From: Vibrio sp. CB1-14
GTDB taxonomy: Bacteria > Pseudomonadota > Gammaproteobacteria > Enterobacterales > Vibrionaceae
Assembly: GCF_040412085.2 (NCBI RefSeq)
Contig: NZ_CP115920.1
Coordinates: forward strand, 1,364,001-1,428,000
Direction: 5' to 3'
DNA: 64,000 bases
The translations under genes and the position numbers were made by a program. Of this stretch, positions 19,196 to 29,937 are shown piece after piece (the stretch's first letter is position 1; the number at the start of each line of letters is the position of its first letter). Below the pieces are notes generated by a model, which was given only the letters and a program-made list of their open reading frames with translations, searched no databases and had not been told where the DNA came from.

Positions 19196-22100
19196 TTGAA
19201 AGAGGTAAGTATCAATCGATGACGATGGTCAACTGGAACGGCTTCTTTGCGCGTACCTTTGACATCGACACTCTAGTCACCACGCTTTCTGGTGGTAATG
19301 GTGCGGGTAAATCCACCACTATGGCATCGTTCATTACGGCGCTGATTCCAGACCAAAGCCTTCTGCACTTTAGAAATACCACGGAAGCGGGTAGCTCTCA
19401 GGCGTCTCGCGACAAGGGCTTGTACGGTAAGCTTCAGCCTGGTACCTGTTATTCTGCGCTGGATGTGGTGAACTCACGCAACCAACGCGTTTTGTTCGTG
19501 GTTAAGCTACAACAAGTCGCAGGTCGTGATAAGAAAGTGGATATTAAGCCATTTATTGTTCAAGGTTTGCCGAGTAGCGTAAAACCGACCGACATTCTGA
19601 TTGAAGCGGTATCGGATAATCACGCTCGCGTGCGTCCAATCAATGAAGTCAAAGACGCTGTAAGCGCAATGGAAGGCGTGCATTTTAAAGCCTTTAACTC
19701 GATTGTGGATTACCACGCGCAGATGTTTGAGTTTGGTGTGCTGCCAAAGAAACTGCGTAACAGCAGCGATCGTTCTAAGTTCTATCGTCTGATTGAAGCC
19801 TCGCTCTACGGTGGTATCTCGAGTGCAATTACTCGTTCACTTCGTGACTACCTACTGCCACAAAACGGCGGCGTGAAGAAAGCGTTCCAAGATATGGAAT
19901 CTGCGCTTCGTGAAAACCGTTTAACGCTAGAAGCGATCAAGACCACCCAAGCTGACCGTGATCTGTTTAAGCATCTGATCACCGAGTCGACCAATTACGT
20001 GGCAGCTGACTATATGCGCCATGCTAACGAGCGTCGTAACAAGCTTGAGACAACGATGAAGCTTCGTGGCGAGCTGTTTGGTTCTCGTCAAACGCTTATC
20101 GCGCAAAACGAATTGCTCAACAAAGTTCAGCAAGAGCTGACGCTGTTAGTTGAGAATGAATCGGGTCTAGAGCAAGATCATCAAGCGGCGCAAGACCACC
20201 TATTGTTGGTACAAAACGCGCTTCGTCAGCAAGAGAAGATTGAACGCTACCAAGAAGATCTTGAAGAGCTGAATGAGCGTCTTGAAGAGCAGATGATGGT
20301 CGTAGAAGAAGCGACTGAGCGTAAGCTTACCGCTGAAGAGCAAGCGACATTTGCTGAAGAAGAGGTGGATAGCCTTAAGACTCAGCTCGCTGATTATCAG
20401 CAAGCGCTGGATGTTCAGCAGACGCGTGCACTGCAATATCAGCAAGCGGTACAAGCCCTTGAGAAAGCACGTAACCTGCTTGAGAACGAATCATTGAATC
20501 AAGATGGCGCAGCAGAAACACTGAGCCAACTAAAATCGCAAGAATCACAAAGTACTACTGAGCTTCTTGAGCTTAAACACCGCCTTGACATGTCATCGGC
20601 CGCTGCACAGCAGTTTGAACAAGCACTGTCGCTTGTTAAGCAGATTGCGGGCGATGTAGGGCGCAGTGAAGCGAGCCAAGTTGCGAAATCGGCGATCAAG
20701 CAAGCGGATGAGCATCGTCAGCTACTGAAAAGTGAATCTCAGCTTCGCGCGCAATATCGTGAACTTGAGAAAAACATTGAGCGTCAGCAGCAAGCGCAGA
20801 AGCTTGCAAGCGAACTTGGTGATGCAGGAATCCGTGTTGATAGCGAAGCGGATCTCGAAATGGAAGCGGAGAGCCAACGCGAGCGCGTGCTTGAGTGTGA
20901 ACAGCAGCTTGAAGCGATTCGTGGAGCATCTGGCGAAACAAAGCAGCGCGAACAAGAGTTTGTGTCTGAGATCAGCAAGCTAGAAGGTTATGCGCCGAAA
21001 TGGATCAAGTCTTTTAATGCGCTTGAAGATCTTTGCGAGCAAAGCGGCATGGAGCTGGTGGATCGTGCAGATGTCATCAGCTCAATGCAAACCACTAATG
21101 ACAATGAGCGTAAGACCTCTTTCGAACGTGACTCGCTGGCGAAACGCCGTGAAGAGCTAGAACTTGAGATTGAACGCCTTGCCTCCCCTGGTGGTTCGAA
21201 CGATCCTCGCTTGAAAGGTCTTGCCGACACGCTTGGTGGCGTTCTGCTGTCTGAGATTTATGATGATATCACTATCGGTGATGCACCTTACTTCAGCGCG
21301 ATGTACGGCCCTGCGCGTCATGCCATCGTGGTATCAAATCTCGACGGCATCAAAGAAAAGCTGGTTGAGCTTGATGATTGCCCAGAAGATCTTTACATCA
21401 TTGAAGGTGACATCGATGCCTTTGATGACAGCTCTTTCGATGCGGATGAGCTTGATGGTGCGGTGTGTGTTCAGCTTAACGAACGTCAACTACGTTATTC
21501 ACGCTTCCCTAAGATCCCATTGTTTGGCCGTGCAGCACGTGAACAGCGCTTAGAGCTACTACGTGAACAACGTGAAGAAACGGTAGAAAAACACGCAAAA
21601 GCGGCGTTTGATGCACAAAAAATGCAGCGCCTATACCAAGCGTTCAATGCGTTCGCAGCAGAGCACATGCAGCTGGCGTTTGAAGCGGATCCTGAAGTGG
21701 AACTGGCACGTTTACGCGAGCTTCGCAGTCAGGTAGCACGAGAGCTGAATGACAACAAACAGCGTGAGCAACAAGCGAGTGCGCAGCTGTCGAAATCGAA
21801 GCAGTGTGTGACCTTGCTGGATCGTCTATCTATCAGCGCGAACGTGCTATTTGATGAGACTCTGGTTGAGCGTCATCAAGAGCTTCAAGCTCAAATTGAA
21901 GATCTCAATGGCGCTAAGAGCTACATTCAGCAACATGGCGCGGCGGCTGAAAAACTGGCTGCGGTAGTCAATGTTCTCGACAGCGATCCAGAGCAATTTG
22001 ATGCGCTGACTAGCCAATATCAAAATGCCGATAAAGCCCTGCAAACGCTAAAAGCACAGATCTTTGCCGTTGCGGATCTTGCTGAGCGTCGTCCTTACTT

Positions 22101-23640
22101 TGCTTATGCAGACTCAATGGACATGCTCAACCAAAGCAGTGAATTGAGCGAGCAGCTCAAAGCGAAACTGGTGCAAGCGGAAGCTAGTCGTGCACGTCTA
22201 CGTGAAGGGCTAAAGCAGGTTCAAGAACAAGCGAACCAGTACAACCAAGTATTGGCGTCACTTAAGAGCTCGCACCAAGCTAAGTTAGAGACGGTTCAAG
22301 AGTTCAAAGCTGAGCTTCAAGAGTATGGCATTGTCCCTGACGAATCAGCGCTTGAACGTGCCGAGAAGCGTCGTGATGAGCTACACCTAGCACTGCAAAC
22401 TTCTCGCACTCGCAAGTCTGAGTATGAGAAGACGATGACGTCGACAGAGCTTGAGATGAAGGGTCTGGCTAAGCGTCTTAAGAAGGTTCAGAAAGAATAC
22501 ATTGAACTGCGCACCTACGTGGTTGCCGCAAAAGCGGGTTGGTGTAGCGTACTTCGTCTGGCGAAAGCGAACGATGTTGAGCGCCGCCTGCATAAGCGCG
22601 AACTGGCGTACATGAGCGCGGGCGAGCTTCGCTCTATGTCGGATAAGTCTTTGGGTGCATTGCGTCTTGCTGTCGCAGATAACGAAGATCTTCGCGATTC
22701 ACTTCGTCAGTCTGAAGATACTTCGAAGCCAGAGCGTAAAGTTCTGTTCTACATTGCCGTCTATCAACACCTTCGCGAGCGTATTCGTCAAGACATCATC
22801 CGTACTGACGATCCGGTAGAAGCAATTGAAGAGATGGAAGTGGAGCTAGCGCGCCTAACAGAAGAGCTAACTCAGCGTGAAAACCGTCTTGCGATCAGTT
22901 CTGAGTCAGTGTCGAGCATCATTAAGAAGACGATTCAGCGTGAACAGAACCGTATTCGTATGCTAAACCAAGGCTTGTCGAACATTCACTTTGGTCAGGT
23001 TAAAGGCGTTCGTTTGAATGTGAAGATCCGCGAAAGTCATGAGCAGTTGCTGGTGGCGCTAACGGGTGAGCACAAAGATCTGTTTGAAACCTCGCGTTAT
23101 ACCTTCTCGGAAGCGATGGCTAAGCTATTCCAACGCGTCAACCCGCATATCGATATGGGTCAGCGCTCGCCGCAAATATTGGGTGAAGAGCTGCTTGATT
23201 ATCGTAACTACTTAGAGCTAAGCGTTGAAGTAAATCGTGGCTCTGACGGTTGGCTGCAAGCGGAATCTGGCGCGTTATCAACAGGTGAAGCGATCGGTAC
23301 CGGCCAGTCAATTCTGTTGATGGTAGTGCAGAGCTGGGAAGAAGAGTCTCGTCGTCTGCGTAGCAAGGACATTCTGCCGTGTCGCCTGCTGTTCCTAGAT
23401 GAGGCCGCGCGTCTGGATGCTAAGTCGATTGCGACGTTGTTTGAGCTATGTGACCGTCAGGGTATGCAGCTATTGATTGCAGCGCCAGAAAACATCAGCC
23501 CAGAAAAAGGCACCACCTATAAGCTTGTGCGTAAAGTGTTTAAAGACCATGAGCATGTACATGTAGTGGGTCTGCGTGGCTTTGGTGAGAACAAGCGATT
23601 AGAAGATGCTGAACAGCTCGTTGAGCAAGCAACGGTTTAG
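19192..23640 (+). CDS. mukB: Chromosome partition protein MukB (SMC-like ATPase)
   Basis: The SMC-type ATPase of the MukBEF condensin, 1482 residues (E. coli 1486). The Walker [10 protein letters not shown] is at residues 34-42, and the C-terminal head has the ABC signature [13 protein letters not shown] and Walker [12 protein letters not shown]. Between them lie two long coiled-coil arms (about 280-640 and 790-1110) around the hinge near residues 665-780 ([20 protein letters not shown]). It compacts and positions the chromosome and recruits topoisomerase IV. It starts by a 4-bp ATGA overlap with mukE and ends the operon. Confidence 0.98.
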   Translation: MIERGKYQSMTMVNWNGFFARTFDIDTLVTTLSGGNGAGKSTTMASFITALIPDQSLLHFRNTTEAGSSQASRDKGLYGKLQPGTCYSALDVVNSRNQRVLFVVKLQQVAGRDKKVDIKPFIVQGLPSSVKPTDILIEAVSDNHARVRPINEVKDAVSAMEGVHFKAFNSIVDYHAQMFEFGVLPKKLRNSSDRSKFYRLIEASLYGGISSAITRSLRDYLLPQNGGVKKAFQDMESALRENRLTLEAIKTTQADRDLFKHLITESTNYVAADYMRHANERRNKLETTMKLRGELFGSRQTLIAQNELLNKVQQELTLLVENESGLEQDHQAAQDHLLLVQNALRQQEKIERYQEDLEELNERLEEQMMVVEEATERKLTAEEQATFAEEEVDSLKTQLADYQQALDVQQTRALQYQQAVQALEKARNLLENESLNQDGAAETLSQLKSQESQSTTELLELKHRLDMSSAAAQQFEQALSLVKQIAGDVGRSEASQVAKSAIKQADEHRQLLKSESQLRAQYRELEKNIERQQQAQKLASELGDAGIRVDSEADLEMEAESQRERVLECEQQLEAIRGASGETKQREQEFVSEISKLEGYAPKWIKSFNALEDLCEQSGMELVDRADVISSMQTTNDNERKTSFERDSLAKRREELELEIERLASPGGSNDPRLKGLADTLGGVLLSEIYDDITIGDAPYFSAMYGPARHAIVVSNLDGIKEKLVELDDCPEDLYIIEGDIDAFDDSSFDADELDGAVCVQLNERQLRYSRFPKIPLFGRAAREQRLELLREQREETVEKHAKAAFDAQKMQRLYQAFNAFAAEHMQLAFEADPEVELARLRELRSQVARELNDNKQREQQASAQLSKSKQCVTLLDRLSISANVLFDETLVERHQELQAQIEDLNGAKSYIQQHGAAAEKLAAVVNVLDSDPEQFDALTSQYQNADKALQTLKAQIFAVADLAERRPYFAYADSMDMLNQSSELSEQLKAKLVQAEASRARLREGLKQVQEQANQYNQVLASLKSSHQAKLETVQEFKAELQEYGIVPDESALERAEKRRDELHLALQTSRTRKSEYEKTMTSTELEMKGLAKRLKKVQKEYIELRTYVVAAKAGWCSVLRLAKANDVERRLHKRELAYMSAGELRSMSDKSLGALRLAVADNEDLRDSLRQSEDTSKPERKVLFYIAVYQHLRERIRQDIIRTDDPVEAIEEMEVELARLTEELTQRENRLAISSESVSSIIKKTIQREQNRIRMLNQGLSNIHFGQVKGVRLNVKIRESHEQLLVALTGEHKDLFETSRYTFSEAMAKLFQRVNPHIDMGQRSPQILGEELLDYRNYLELSVEVNRGSDGWLQAESGALSTGEAIGTGQSILLMVVQSWEEESRRLRSKDILPCRLLFLDEAARLDAKSIATLFELCDRQGMQLLIAAPENISPEKGTTYKLVRKVFKDHEHVHVVGLRGFGENKRLEDAEQLVEQATV

Positions 23641-23664
23641 TGATTAGATTCTAATTCAGTAAGC

Positions 23665-23699
23665 AAAATCCGATATTGGTGTCCAATATCGGATTTTTT
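23665..23699 (+). terminator. Intrinsic terminator of the muk operon
   Basis: AAATCCGATATTGG, loop TGT, CCAATATCGGATT and a T-run, 25 bp after the mukB stop. Confidence 0.95.
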
Positions 23700-23753
23700 G
23701 GATCTGTAGTACTCAATTTGTTTTTAATCTGAAACTTGTCTGCATGTCAGACC

Positions 23754-23773
23754 CACCCCATATTTAAGGGGTG
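23754..23773 (+). repeat. Small hairpin in the pdxY leader
   Basis: CACCCC (23754-23759) and GGGGTG (23768-23773) form a 6-bp stem with an 8-base loop, 34 bp before the pdxY start. There is no T-run, so it is not a terminator. Its role is unknown. Confidence 0.4.
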
Positions 23774-23807
23774 ATAAGAATATTTTATCCTGCTGTGAGG
23801 AGCATTC

Positions 23808-24662
23808 ATGAAAGGTATCATCTCTATCCAGTCTCATGTCGTGTATGGGCATGCAGGCAACAGTTCGGCCGTTTTCCCAATGCAACGAATGGGGTTTGAG
23901 GTTTGGCCTATTCATACGGTTCAATTTTCGAATCACACTCAATATCAGCAAGGCTGGAAGGGTAAGGCATTCTCCGCAGATGATATATCTGAGTTAGTCT
24001 CAGGCATTACCAATATAGAGCAGCTTAAAAACTGCCAAGCGATATTATCTGGTTATCAGGGAAGTGCGGATCAATGCCTCGCAGTTCTTGATGCAGTTCG
24101 CCAGGTCAAAGCTCAAAACCCTAATGCGATTTATGTGTGTGATCCTGTCATGGGCGATCCAGAGAAGGGTTGTATTGTTCCGCAAGGTACAACTGAATAC
24201 TTGGTCAACGATGTGATGCCAAGCGCTGATGTCATTGTGCCGAATCAATTCGAGCTGGCTCAGTTTACCAATATGGACATCACTGACTTAGAGACTGCGG
24301 TAGCTGCCTGCCATGAGGCTTTATCGCGTGAGCCGAAAATGGTGTTGGTAAAACATCTACATAGTGTTTCTGATGACCAGTTTACCATGATGCTGGCGAC
24401 AGAAGCGGGGTGCTTTATTGCGCAGCGTCCTCATCTTAAGTTTGCTAAGCAGCCAGTGGGAGTAGGGGATCTGATTTCTGCGCTATTCACCGCCGGACTT
24501 TTGAAAGGCTGGTCGGCCGAGCGGGCATTTGAGCATGCCAATAACGCGAGTTATGCGGTACTTAAGGAAACGCAGCAAAGAGATGAATGGGAGCTGCAAA
24601 CCATTGCGGCGCAGGAAGAGTTGGTGGATCCAATGGAGCGTTTCCCAATCACTAAGGTGTGA
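23808..24662 (+). CDS. pdxY: Pyridoxal kinase PdxY
   Basis: A ribokinase-fold kinase of 284 residues that phosphorylates pyridoxal in vitamin B6 salvage. The N-terminal [20 protein letters not shown], the YVCDPVMGD strand and the C-terminal anion hole with catalytic Asp in [10 protein letters not shown] identify PdxY rather than PdxK. A TGAGGAG ribosome site lies six bases before the ATG. It is a single-gene unit with its own terminator, convergent with the ybaM-priC-dinG group. Confidence 0.95.
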   Translation: MKGIISIQSHVVYGHAGNSSAVFPMQRMGFEVWPIHTVQFSNHTQYQQGWKGKAFSADDISELVSGITNIEQLKNCQAILSGYQGSADQCLAVLDAVRQVKAQNPNAIYVCDPVMGDPEKGCIVPQGTTEYLVNDVMPSADVIVPNQFELAQFTNMDITDLETAVAACHEALSREPKMVLVKHLHSVSDDQFTMMLATEAGCFIAQRPHLKFAKQPVGVGDLISALFTAGLLKGWSAERAFEHANNASYAVLKETQQRDEWELQTIAAQEELVDPMERFPITKV

Positions 24663-24667
24663 TAAAG

Positions 24668-24698
24668 AAAAACCGAAGCGAAGGTGCTTCGGTTTTTA
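24668..24698. terminator. Terminator between pdxY and ybaM
   Basis: AAAACCGAAGC, six-base loop, GCTTCGGTTTTT. Symmetrical and placed between convergent genes, so probably used from both sides. Confidence 0.93.
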
Positions 24699-24707
24699 CC
24701 TAGAGGC

Positions 24708-24866
24708 CTACTCACTGTCGATCTTTTTGAGGAGATCGCCTTTCACAATTTCAAGTGCCTCTAAGGCGACTTTTGGGTCGATCTCATTGCTCTCGAATAA
24801 GAAAATCAGATCCACGGCGAGTTTGATTTCCTCTGGAGCACTGTCTAAGCCTGTTTCATTCGACAT
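24708..24866 (-). CDS. ybaM: Small DUF2496 protein YbaM
   Basis: A 52-residue protein matching E. coli YbaM: the core APEEIKLAVDLIFLFESNEI resembles the E. coli [20 protein letters not shown], and ALEALEIVKGD follows. Its function is not established. The frame is open upstream, but the true start is the ATG at 24866, which shares one base with the priC stop (TAATG). The priC-ybaM pairing is also found in E. coli, which supports both calls. Confidence 0.88.
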   Translation of the reverse strand: MSNETGLDSAPEEIKLAVDLIFLFESNEIDPKVALEALEIVKGDLLKKIDSE

Positions 24867-25369
24867 TAGATAAATTTCATCCTTTGATTGATCGTGTATT
24901 GAATCTGGTTCATAGCGCTGCGGCACCGTTGCAATCTTTGCTCTGTTTCTATGAGTGATTGCTCATCATGCGGGTTTTGTTCTTTGTCGCGAACTAACTG
25001 ACACAGTTTTTGCTCCCAAACCTTATGCTGAGCAAGTGACGCTTTAAGTTCAGCCAGTGATTTCTGCTGAGTGGGATCTTGTTTAATGTTGAGAGGCGCT
25101 GCGAGCACTCTCTCGAGCGCTTCCAACTGACATGAAAACTTCTCTACCAGTGCTTCAGACGTACCTTGGTTTGTTGAGTGCTGACTGAGTGTTACGATTT
25201 TGTTGAGCAAGGACGTCGTTTCAATGACACAAGGCAGGGTACGAAAGCCGCCTGATTGAAACAGATGCTCATCAAACAGTCGTACTTTTTCCTGCTTATT
25301 TGAATCATCAAACGCTTTGGCTTTTTGCTTGAGAATTCGTAATCGTGACTTGAGTTGCTCGAGTTTCAT
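24866..25369 (-). CDS. priC: Primosomal replication protein PriC
   Basis: A 167-residue, highly basic helical protein of the PriC family. PriC remodels SSB at stalled forks and loads DnaB helicase for replication restart. Family marks are the C-terminal QRLQRCRSAMNQIQYTINQR segment and an N-terminal RLRILKQKAKAFD helix. Sequence conservation in this family is low, so the identification also rests on the next gene, ybaM, which pairs with priC in E. coli. It overlaps ybaM by one base and lies 25 bp downstream of the TSUP permease gene. Confidence 0.85.
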   Translation of the reverse strand: MKLEQLKSRLRILKQKAKAFDDSNKQEKVRLFDEHLFQSGGFRTLPCVIETTSLLNKIVTLSQHSTNQGTSEALVEKFSCQLEALERVLAAPLNIKQDPTQQKSLAELKASLAQHKVWEQKLCQLVRDKEQNPHDEQSLIETEQRLQRCRSAMNQIQYTINQRMKFI

Positions 25370-25394
25370 CAGCCGTATACTCTAATGCCGTGGC

Positions 25395-26165
25395 CTATAG
25401 CCATGCGTCATAGGCAAGTTTGATTGCTAGGATACTCACTACCGTTACAAAGATAGGTCTAATAAACTTAGCACCAAATCGAATTGCCGAATGCGCTCCA
25501 ATATACGCACCAGCCATCAAACAGACGCCCATGGTCAAACCAAGTACCCAGTTAATATGGCCGAGCACCGCAAAGGTTATCAGCGAGGTAAAGTTACTGG
25601 TGAAGTTCATCGCTTTGGATAGGCCAGAAGCAAACAAGATGTTTAAGCGATACAGTGCCATTGAGCTTACTGTCCAAAACGCACCAGTACCAGGTCCCGC
25701 TACCCCGTCGTAAAAGCCAAGCGATAATCCTTGAAGATACTGCTTGCGGTTGAATTTAGGACAGCCAACGTTAACTTTGCTGTGCTCTCCTTGAGGAGAG
25801 CGATGGAATACGGTGTAAAGCGCCGCGGCTAGAATCACCAGCGGTAGCACTTTTTCTAGCCACTCGGTGCTGATCATATCGACAACTAGTGTGCCGAGTG
25901 TCGCTCCAAATAACGTCGCTACGAAAGCTCGGCGCCAACATTCAGGCTTAAACAGTCTTTTTCGATAATAGGTAAAAGCCGCCGTCGACGAAGCAAAGGT
26001 CGCAGCAAGTTTATTGGTGCCAAGAGCAATATGAGGAGGAAGCCCTAATGACAGTAGTGCTGGCACGGTCAACATGCCACCACCGCCGGCAACAGCATCA
26101 ATAAAGCCCGCAGCAAAAGCCACGATTGCCAAGATAACCAACATACTTGGTTCGATAAATTCCAT
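25395..26165 (-). CDS. TSUP (TauE/SafE) family membrane permease, YfcA-like
   Basis: A 256-residue inner-membrane protein with about eight hydrophobic segments. It contains two family repeats, AAGFIDAVAGGGGMLTVPAL at residues 19-38 and LGFYDGVAGPGTGAFW near residue 150, which are the conserved TauE/SafE half motifs. Relatives export sulfite or sulfonates, but the substrate here cannot be told from sequence. It is 15 bp downstream of dinG and 25 bp upstream of priC, so it belongs to a dinG-TSUP-priC-ybaM unit. Confidence 0.92.
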   Translation of the reverse strand: MEFIEPSMLVILAIVAFAAGFIDAVAGGGGMLTVPALLSLGLPPHIALGTNKLAATFASSTAAFTYYRKRLFKPECWRRAFVATLFGATLGTLVVDMISTEWLEKVLPLVILAAALYTVFHRSPQGEHSKVNVGCPKFNRKQYLQGLSLGFYDGVAGPGTGAFWTVSSMALYRLNILFASGLSKAMNFTSNFTSLITFAVLGHINWVLGLTMGVCLMAGAYIGAHSAIRFGAKFIRPIFVTVVSILAIKLAYDAWL

Positions 26166-26180
26166 CGAGACGAATGACCC

Positions 26181-28256
26181 TTAGTATTCTATTTTTCTTT
26201 TAAATGGGGGTAGGGAATCAAGCAAAGATTTGCCATACCTTTTAGTGACGATTCGCCTATCCAGAATATAGAGGGTGCCACAGTCCCTTTCTTTCCTCAG
26301 CAAACGGCCAGCCGATTGTATCAGCTTTTTACTGGCTTCTGGAACTGTAATCTGGAGAAATGCATTGCCACCTTTACTCTCGATGTATTCTGCATGCGCT
26401 TGCTCAATCGGCGATGTTGGAACTGCGAAAGGGATTTTGGTAATCACTAAGTTTTCAAGCAGTTCACCTGGCAAATCCAATCCTTCAGAAAAGCTGCCTG
26501 TACCAAAAAGAACGCTAGTTTTTCCACCTTGAGTCAAGGTTTTATGTTTATTTAGAATTTCTGAGCGTGATTTTTCGCCTTGAATCTGCAAGTGCCAGCC
26601 TTTGAGTGCAAATTTTGTTCTCAGTTCATCGGCCACTTTGTTCATTTGCCAATAGGAAGAGAAAAGTACCAGATTGCTTTTATCCTGTTCGATAATGTTT
26701 GGAATTTTTTCGATAAGCTCATCAGTAAATTGCGGGGCTTGTGGCTCGTTTTTCATCTTTGGCACGATTAGTTCTGCTTGTTCCGCGTAATTAAATGGTG
26801 AAGCGAGTGCTAAGAACTGAACTCCATCATCCTCTTTTTGGCTGATCCCCGATTGGTGGCAGAAAAAAGAGAAAGAGTTGAGCGCGCGCATGGTTGCTGA
26901 AACGAGTACGGCACCGACACAACGTGACCAAAGCTGTTGATCTAACTGCCAGCCCACTTCTAGAGGGGCAACACTGACCAAGTGGTCACCTTCACGCTCT
27001 TTGCTTTTCTCAATCCATCTGGCGAGGGGTGCACCTTTCTCTTTTTGCGGCTCTGCCATTAGACGCCAAACGGCCGCTAGATTGTCGAATCTCTGGATAT
27101 AAAAGCCCAGCTCGGCCAAAGCAGGCTCTGCGAGCTTGGCACCGATTTCACCATCTTTTAATCGCTCAGAGATGAGGTCTGCAATCTTTGCCGATGCCTG
27201 AGCTCCTTTCTGTGAGTATTGCTTGAGTACCTTAGCTTGCTCTTCCAGCCATGAAGGGAGCTCTCCGTTTTCGAATCGACAGCTATCTTCTTCAAAGGCG
27301 AGGCCTGTGCAATAGGTGTTTACCTCTCCAAGCAGGGGGATTAATTGCTGGATAGCGTCTTGTAGTTCATTTCGAAAACGACCGACACGCTTTTCATCGG
27401 CTAACCCTGAGAATTTACTTGCTGATTGGTTGAGCCTTTCTAGCCAAGTACCCGCACCTTTTAATGTCGCTGAAGCAGAGGCATGGTCTCTAGCGACATG
27501 TGGAAGGTGATGCGCTTCATCAAAGATAAAGATGGTATTTTCTGGTTCGGGAAGAATGACGCCACCACCAAGATCGGCATCTGCCATTACTAAGCTGTGA
27601 TTGGCAATAATGACGTCGTTTTTATCCAGCTCTGAACGTGCCTTAGAAAATGGGCATCCCCTGTGAGCAGGCAAACTGTTATTACAACTATGCTTTTCAC
27701 TGACAATGGTTTGCCAGATAGCGTCATCAATAGGCTTTGGCCAAGAATCTCTATCACCATCCCATTTACCCTGAGCCAATTTCTCGTACATCAGTTGCAA
27801 TTGAGCGATATCCGCTGCTTTTGGCTTGGTTTCAAACATCGCCATTTGCCCGCCGTCTGCGCCGCAAGCGACGGCCAGTTTTTCGGTGCAGCAGTAACGC
27901 TGTCTGCCTTTTGCAATGATAAAAGAGAAGCTTTGGTCCGTGATACGCCTAAATAGCGGCAAATCTTTATTCAATAGCTGCTCTTGAAGGGCAACGGTTG
28001 CGGTTGAAATCACCACTTTGCGATTGTTTTGCACCGCCACAGGAATGGTTGCCATTAAATAAGAAAGACTTTTGCCAATTCCGGTTCCTGCTTCTGCCAC
28101 GATCATGCGTGTTGACTTGTGATATTGACCACACAGAGTTTTAGCAATCTCTGAAACAAGGTAGTTCTGAGCACGCCTAGGAACAAAGTTATCGAGTTGG
28201 GTTTGAAGGTTTTGATAACTCTGGCGAATGGATTTTTGGATTTTACTGGTCAGCAT
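26181..28256 (-). CDS. dinG: ATP-dependent DNA helicase DinG
   Basis: A superfamily 2 XPD-like 5'-3' helicase, 691 residues, damage-inducible in E. coli and able to unwind R-loops and D-loops. Seen in order: the Q-motif-like RRAQNYLVSEIA near residue 28, Walker A AGTGIGKS at 56-63, a four-cysteine iron-sulfur region (RYCCTEKLAVACG and CNNSLPAHRGCP), DEAH as FIFDEAHHLPH, and motif VI QSAGRLLRKERD. No clear LexA box was found in the upstream region. It heads a minus-strand unit running to ybaM. Confidence 0.96.
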   Translation of the reverse strand: MLTSKIQKSIRQSYQNLQTQLDNFVPRRAQNYLVSEIAKTLCGQYHKSTRMIVAEAGTGIGKSLSYLMATIPVAVQNNRKVVISTATVALQEQLLNKDLPLFRRITDQSFSFIIAKGRQRYCCTEKLAVACGADGGQMAMFETKPKAADIAQLQLMYEKLAQGKWDGDRDSWPKPIDDAIWQTIVSEKHSCNNSLPAHRGCPFSKARSELDKNDVIIANHSLVMADADLGGGVILPEPENTIFIFDEAHHLPHVARDHASASATLKGAGTWLERLNQSASKFSGLADEKRVGRFRNELQDAIQQLIPLLGEVNTYCTGLAFEEDSCRFENGELPSWLEEQAKVLKQYSQKGAQASAKIADLISERLKDGEIGAKLAEPALAELGFYIQRFDNLAAVWRLMAEPQKEKGAPLARWIEKSKEREGDHLVSVAPLEVGWQLDQQLWSRCVGAVLVSATMRALNSFSFFCHQSGISQKEDDGVQFLALASPFNYAEQAELIVPKMKNEPQAPQFTDELIEKIPNIIEQDKSNLVLFSSYWQMNKVADELRTKFALKGWHLQIQGEKSRSEILNKHKTLTQGGKTSVLFGTGSFSEGLDLPGELLENLVITKIPFAVPTSPIEQAHAEYIESKGGNAFLQITVPEASKKLIQSAGRLLRKERDCGTLYILDRRIVTKRYGKSLLDSLPPFKRKIEY

Positions 28257-28790
28257 GATGGGCCCTACTTAGACGAGCGGGGAGTGTACCACACTTCAAG
28301 GTGTGAAAAATATCGGCAAATAAGCGCACGTTTACAGCTGTTATTTAGATCAAAATCACAAAATCCGAGTGAACTTTTACTTAAGTGGATATTTTTTATT
28401 TTGTAAAAAATATAAAACTCCAAAAAATATATGTTGCTAGTTATTTGTTCTGTTTATTGGTTGGTTATTGTGTATTTAGGGGTGGTTTGTGTAGGTTTGG
28501 GCTTGGAAAAGGATTCTGTAGTTACAATTGAATGCTGTTCGAAAAACTTGCACTCCATCACGCGCATTTCCTTAACTTGTTGATTTTGTTGTATTTATAT
28601 AATTTTGAGTTTTTTATTTAGAGTGTTTGACAAGTCCTTATAACTTTTGCATTCTTGGTTTCGAGATTTAAAGACGCTAAGTCACCCAAAGGACAAAAGG
28701 TTGTCGTTCTTCTGGAAGATTTAGACGTCACATATATTAAAAAAGGGAACCGAAAAGGAATTCCCATCTAAGAAAAGGCAGTGGATTATC
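28257..28790 (+). promoter_or_regulatory. Long AT-rich regulatory region between dinG and the porin gene
   Basis: 534 bp without a gene. TTGACA at 28627-28632 is the best -35 candidate for the porin, with a weak -10 (CATTCT) 17 bp later. A CRP-like half-site is seen near 28348-28360 (AGATCAAAATCACA). The leader next to the ATG has GGGAA/TTCCC arms at about 28745-28765. The length and AT-richness fit a heavily regulated porin promoter. Confidence 0.4.
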
Positions 28791-29762
28791 ATGAAAAAAA
28801 CTCTAGTAGCGCTATCAGTACTAGCGGCAGCTGGTTCTGCGCAAGCAATCGAACTATACAACCAAGACAAAGTTACTGTTAACATGACTGGCGACGTAGA
28901 AATCGTTTATGTTAAAGGTACAACTGACGGTGATGAGTTCCAACAAGAAATTCAAGATGCTGACTTCGGCTTCGACACTCGTTATGCAGTGAACGATGAC
29001 GTACAAGTTGGTGCGTTTTGGGAATTCTCAGGTGCTGACACAAATGCTGATGCATCTGTTGGCGACGTATACATGGGTCTTTATTCTCAATCTGTAGGTT
29101 CAATCAAGTTCGGTAAGACAGCTACTGCTCTTGATGATGCTGGTATCGGTTCTGATTACCAATTTGGTGTTTCTTCTTTCTTCAGCAACGGTACTCCTTT
29201 CGCAGGTCACGAAGTAGTTAAGTATGAGTTAGACAAAGGTAACTTCTACGGTACTGTAGCTTACATGCAAGACAAGCAAGGTTATAACGGCCTAGGCAAA
29301 AACGGCAATTTCTTTGATGCTAAACTTGGCGCTCGCGTTGCTGACTTTGACTTCACTGGTTTTGTTGGTCAAGCAGAGTTTAAAGAAGCAGGCCTAACAG
29401 ACGCTGATGGTGTTGCTATCGATGGTTTGAAAGAAACTATCTGGGCTCTTGAAGCTCGTTACGCTGGCGTAGAGAACCTAAACCTAGAACTAGGTTACTA
29501 CAGCTTAGGTGCTGACCCTAAAGATGCTGATTCTCAAACTGACGGCTCTATTGCAGCTGCGGCAGATTACACTCTAAACTCTTGGAAGTTCGCAACTGGT
29601 GTTAGCCAAACTAACCCAGACGAAGGCGACAAGGTTGTTAACTGGTTCCTAAATGCGGGTTACGCATTGGCTCCATCTACAACAGCTTACGCTGAAGTTG
29701 GTGGTAACAACGGTGATGACTCTCAAACTGGTTTTGCTGTAGGCCTTAAAGCTGAATTCTAA
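28791..29762 (+). CDS. General-type outer-membrane porin (OmpT-locus porin)
   Basis: A 323-residue Gram-negative porin. Residues 1-19 are a classic signal peptide (MKKTLVALSVLAAAGSAQA), the mature protein starts IELYNQD, and it ends with the C-terminal Phe (GLKAEF) needed for BAM assembly. Alternating aromatic/hydrophobic strands and acidic loops fit a 16-stranded trimeric barrel, and the codon choice looks like that of a highly expressed gene. In V. cholerae, as I recall, the porin next to dinG is OmpT, so this is its positional counterpart; I do not assign the symbol because the sequence alone does not decide between vibrio porins. Confidence 0.92.
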   Translation: MKKTLVALSVLAAAGSAQAIELYNQDKVTVNMTGDVEIVYVKGTTDGDEFQQEIQDADFGFDTRYAVNDDVQVGAFWEFSGADTNADASVGDVYMGLYSQSVGSIKFGKTATALDDAGIGSDYQFGVSSFFSNGTPFAGHEVVKYELDKGNFYGTVAYMQDKQGYNGLGKNGNFFDAKLGARVADFDFTGFVGQAEFKEAGLTDADGVAIDGLKETIWALEARYAGVENLNLELGYYSLGADPKDADSQTDGSIAAAADYTLNSWKFATGVSQTNPDEGDKVVNWFLNAGYALAPSTTAYAEVGGNNGDDSQTGFAVGLKAEF

Positions 29763-29785
29763 TCTAGCTTTGATATAGGTTATTT

Positions 29786-29811
29786 AAGCCACCCAATCGG
29801 GTGGCTTTTTT
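29786..29811 (+). terminator. Intrinsic terminator of the porin gene
   Basis: AAGCCACCC, loop AATC, GGGTGGCTTTTTT. Confidence 0.95.
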
Positions 29812-29937
29812 GATCGTTCGATCAAATTATGTCTCAATAAAAGTAAAAAAAGCTTTTGTTAACTAATTGCTGTGGCATGATTGAACGCGTACCGAGTGTT
29901 TATAGGTGTAAAGGCCTAATTAAGGAGAGTTAATAAC

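Noticed and set aside
28257..28790. A small RNA gene in the long porin upstream region
   Set aside because: No promoter-terminator pair could be found within it; its length is better explained by porin regulation.
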